From: an uncultured Dietzia sp.
Lineage (GTDB): Bacteria > Actinomycetota > Actinomycetes > Mycobacteriales > Mycobacteriaceae
Assembly: GCA_946570335.1 (NCBI GenBank)
Contig: CAMNYG010000073.1
Span: forward strand, 1-6,659
Length of the DNA stretch: 6,659 nucleotides
Direction of reading: 5' to 3'
Numbering within the stretch: position 1 is the stretch's first letter; every line of letters starts with the position of its first letter. Below, in pieces: positions 6,191 to 6,659 of the stretch. Made by a program: the position numbers and the translations under genes. The notes beneath the pieces are model-generated. The model saw nothing but the letters and a program-made list of their open reading frames with translations, had not been told where the DNA came from and did no database searches.

Positions 6191-6659
6191 TTATGAACCC
6201 GACTTCTCGGATATCGCCTGCGCGGCGGCCTCCAGGTCGTCCGCCATGGCGTTGGCCGCGGCGAAAGTGTAGATGGTGGAGCCGCGGACCGGGAACAGCA
6301 TGCCGGCCTGCACCGCGGGGAGCTCCTTGAACGCGGGCTCGTCGAGCAGGGACTGGACGTCCGGGCTCACCGAACCGTCGTAGTTGATCTGGTAGAAGAT
6401 CGCGCCCTGGTCGGCGAGAGACGGAATGTTCTCCCGCGTCAACGGGGCGACGTAGCGGTCGGGATCGTCCGTGAGCGCGCTGTTGTAGTCGAAACCGGCC
6501 GCCTCGAGCCGCTCGTACACCAGCGACTTGCTGGTGGACAACCAGATCTCGCCCTGGGTGACGTTGACCTGGGTCACCGGGACACCGGCGAGCGCGGCAC
6601 CGTACTCGGTCTTGATCGCCGCCAGCCGCTCGTCCAGGGCGGCCTGCCCCTCGTCGAAC
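6191..6659 (-). CDS. Iron-siderophore ABC transporter substrate-binding protein, C-terminal part (cut by window)
   Basis: The last 155 residues of a class III periplasmic-binding protein (Peripla_BP_2 / FepB-FecB-like) are visible, ending in TAA at 6191; the frame runs open through the right edge. The order of elements is typical of the C-terminal lobe: a long helix (DEGQAALDERLAAIKTEYG), a strand, the YERLEAAGFDYNSAL segment, the substrate-facing strand ADQGAIFYQINYDG, then LDEPAFKELPAVQAGMLFPVRGSTIYTFAAANAMADDLEAAAQAI. The block FKELPAVQAGMLFPV corresponds to the family's 'W..L.AVKNGRVY.V' signature, and the last helix closes the fold. In Gram-positive bacteria such proteins are lipoproteins that pass ferric siderophores or haem to an ABC permease. 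The signal peptide and ligand residues lie outside the window. A GTG at 6577 is internal to the domain and is not the real start. Its stop is 53 bases before the SDR start, but the SDR appears to have its own promoter. Confidence 0.85.
   Translation of the reverse strand, partial: FDEGQAALDERLAAIKTEYGAALAGVPVTQVNVTQGEIWLSTSKSLVYERLEAAGFDYNSALTDDPDRYVAPLTRENIPSLADQGAIFYQINYDGSVSPDVQSLLDEPAFKELPAVQAGMLFPVRGSTIYTFAAANAMADDLEAAAQAISEKSGS

Noticed and set aside
5271..6272. Long plus-strand open frame opposite the SDR and the end of the binding protein
   Set aside because: Its composition is typical of a shadow frame (His/Arg/Gly-rich), it spans two minus-strand genes, and no family resemblance is seen.

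Overview
The window is GC-rich throughout, with strong G/C third-position bias. It reads as chromosomal DNA of a high-GC actinomycete, most likely of the mycolic-acid group (Dietzia/Gordonia/Rhodococcus-like). That placement is inferred from the MeaB protein type, a DtxR/IdeR-type iron box and overall codon use; nothing in the window proves the genus. I see no rRNA, tRNA, CRISPR array, insertion sequence or phage gene.

Layout. At the left edge a nearly complete MeaB/ArgK-type GTPase gene runs rightward. It converges on a leftward class I SAM-dependent methyltransferase gene, with a strong inverted repeat between the two stops. Everything from there to the right edge is on the minus strand. 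In transcription order from the right these are: the C-terminal part of an iron-siderophore (Peripla_BP_2 type) substrate-binding lipoprotein; an unusual zinc-ribbon/SDR fusion protein; an inosine-uridine type nucleoside hydrolase that overlaps or abuts the SDR gene; a membrane acyltransferase of the AT3 (OafA/YrhL) family; and the methyltransferase. Coding density is high. The only gaps are about 136, 142, 140 and 53 bases, and each holds plausible control sequence.

How the pieces relate. MeaB protects methylmalonyl-CoA mutase, whose genes would be expected just left of the window. The SDR and nucleoside hydrolase genes look translationally linked. The acyltransferase and the methyltransferase each have their own upstream control region. 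The clearest regulatory signal is a 16/19 match to the DtxR/IdeR iron box, with a weaker copy beside it, upstream of the methyltransferase. This suggests an iron-repressed methyltransferase and fits thematically with the siderophore-binding protein at the other end, although the two are not in one operon.

I do not see a coherent new multi-gene system. The points most worth a second look are the iron-box methyltransferase, the zinc-ribbon SDR with a replaced catalytic tyrosine and a long insertion, its apparent leaderless promoter, and a KstR-like palindrome in front of the acyltransferase.
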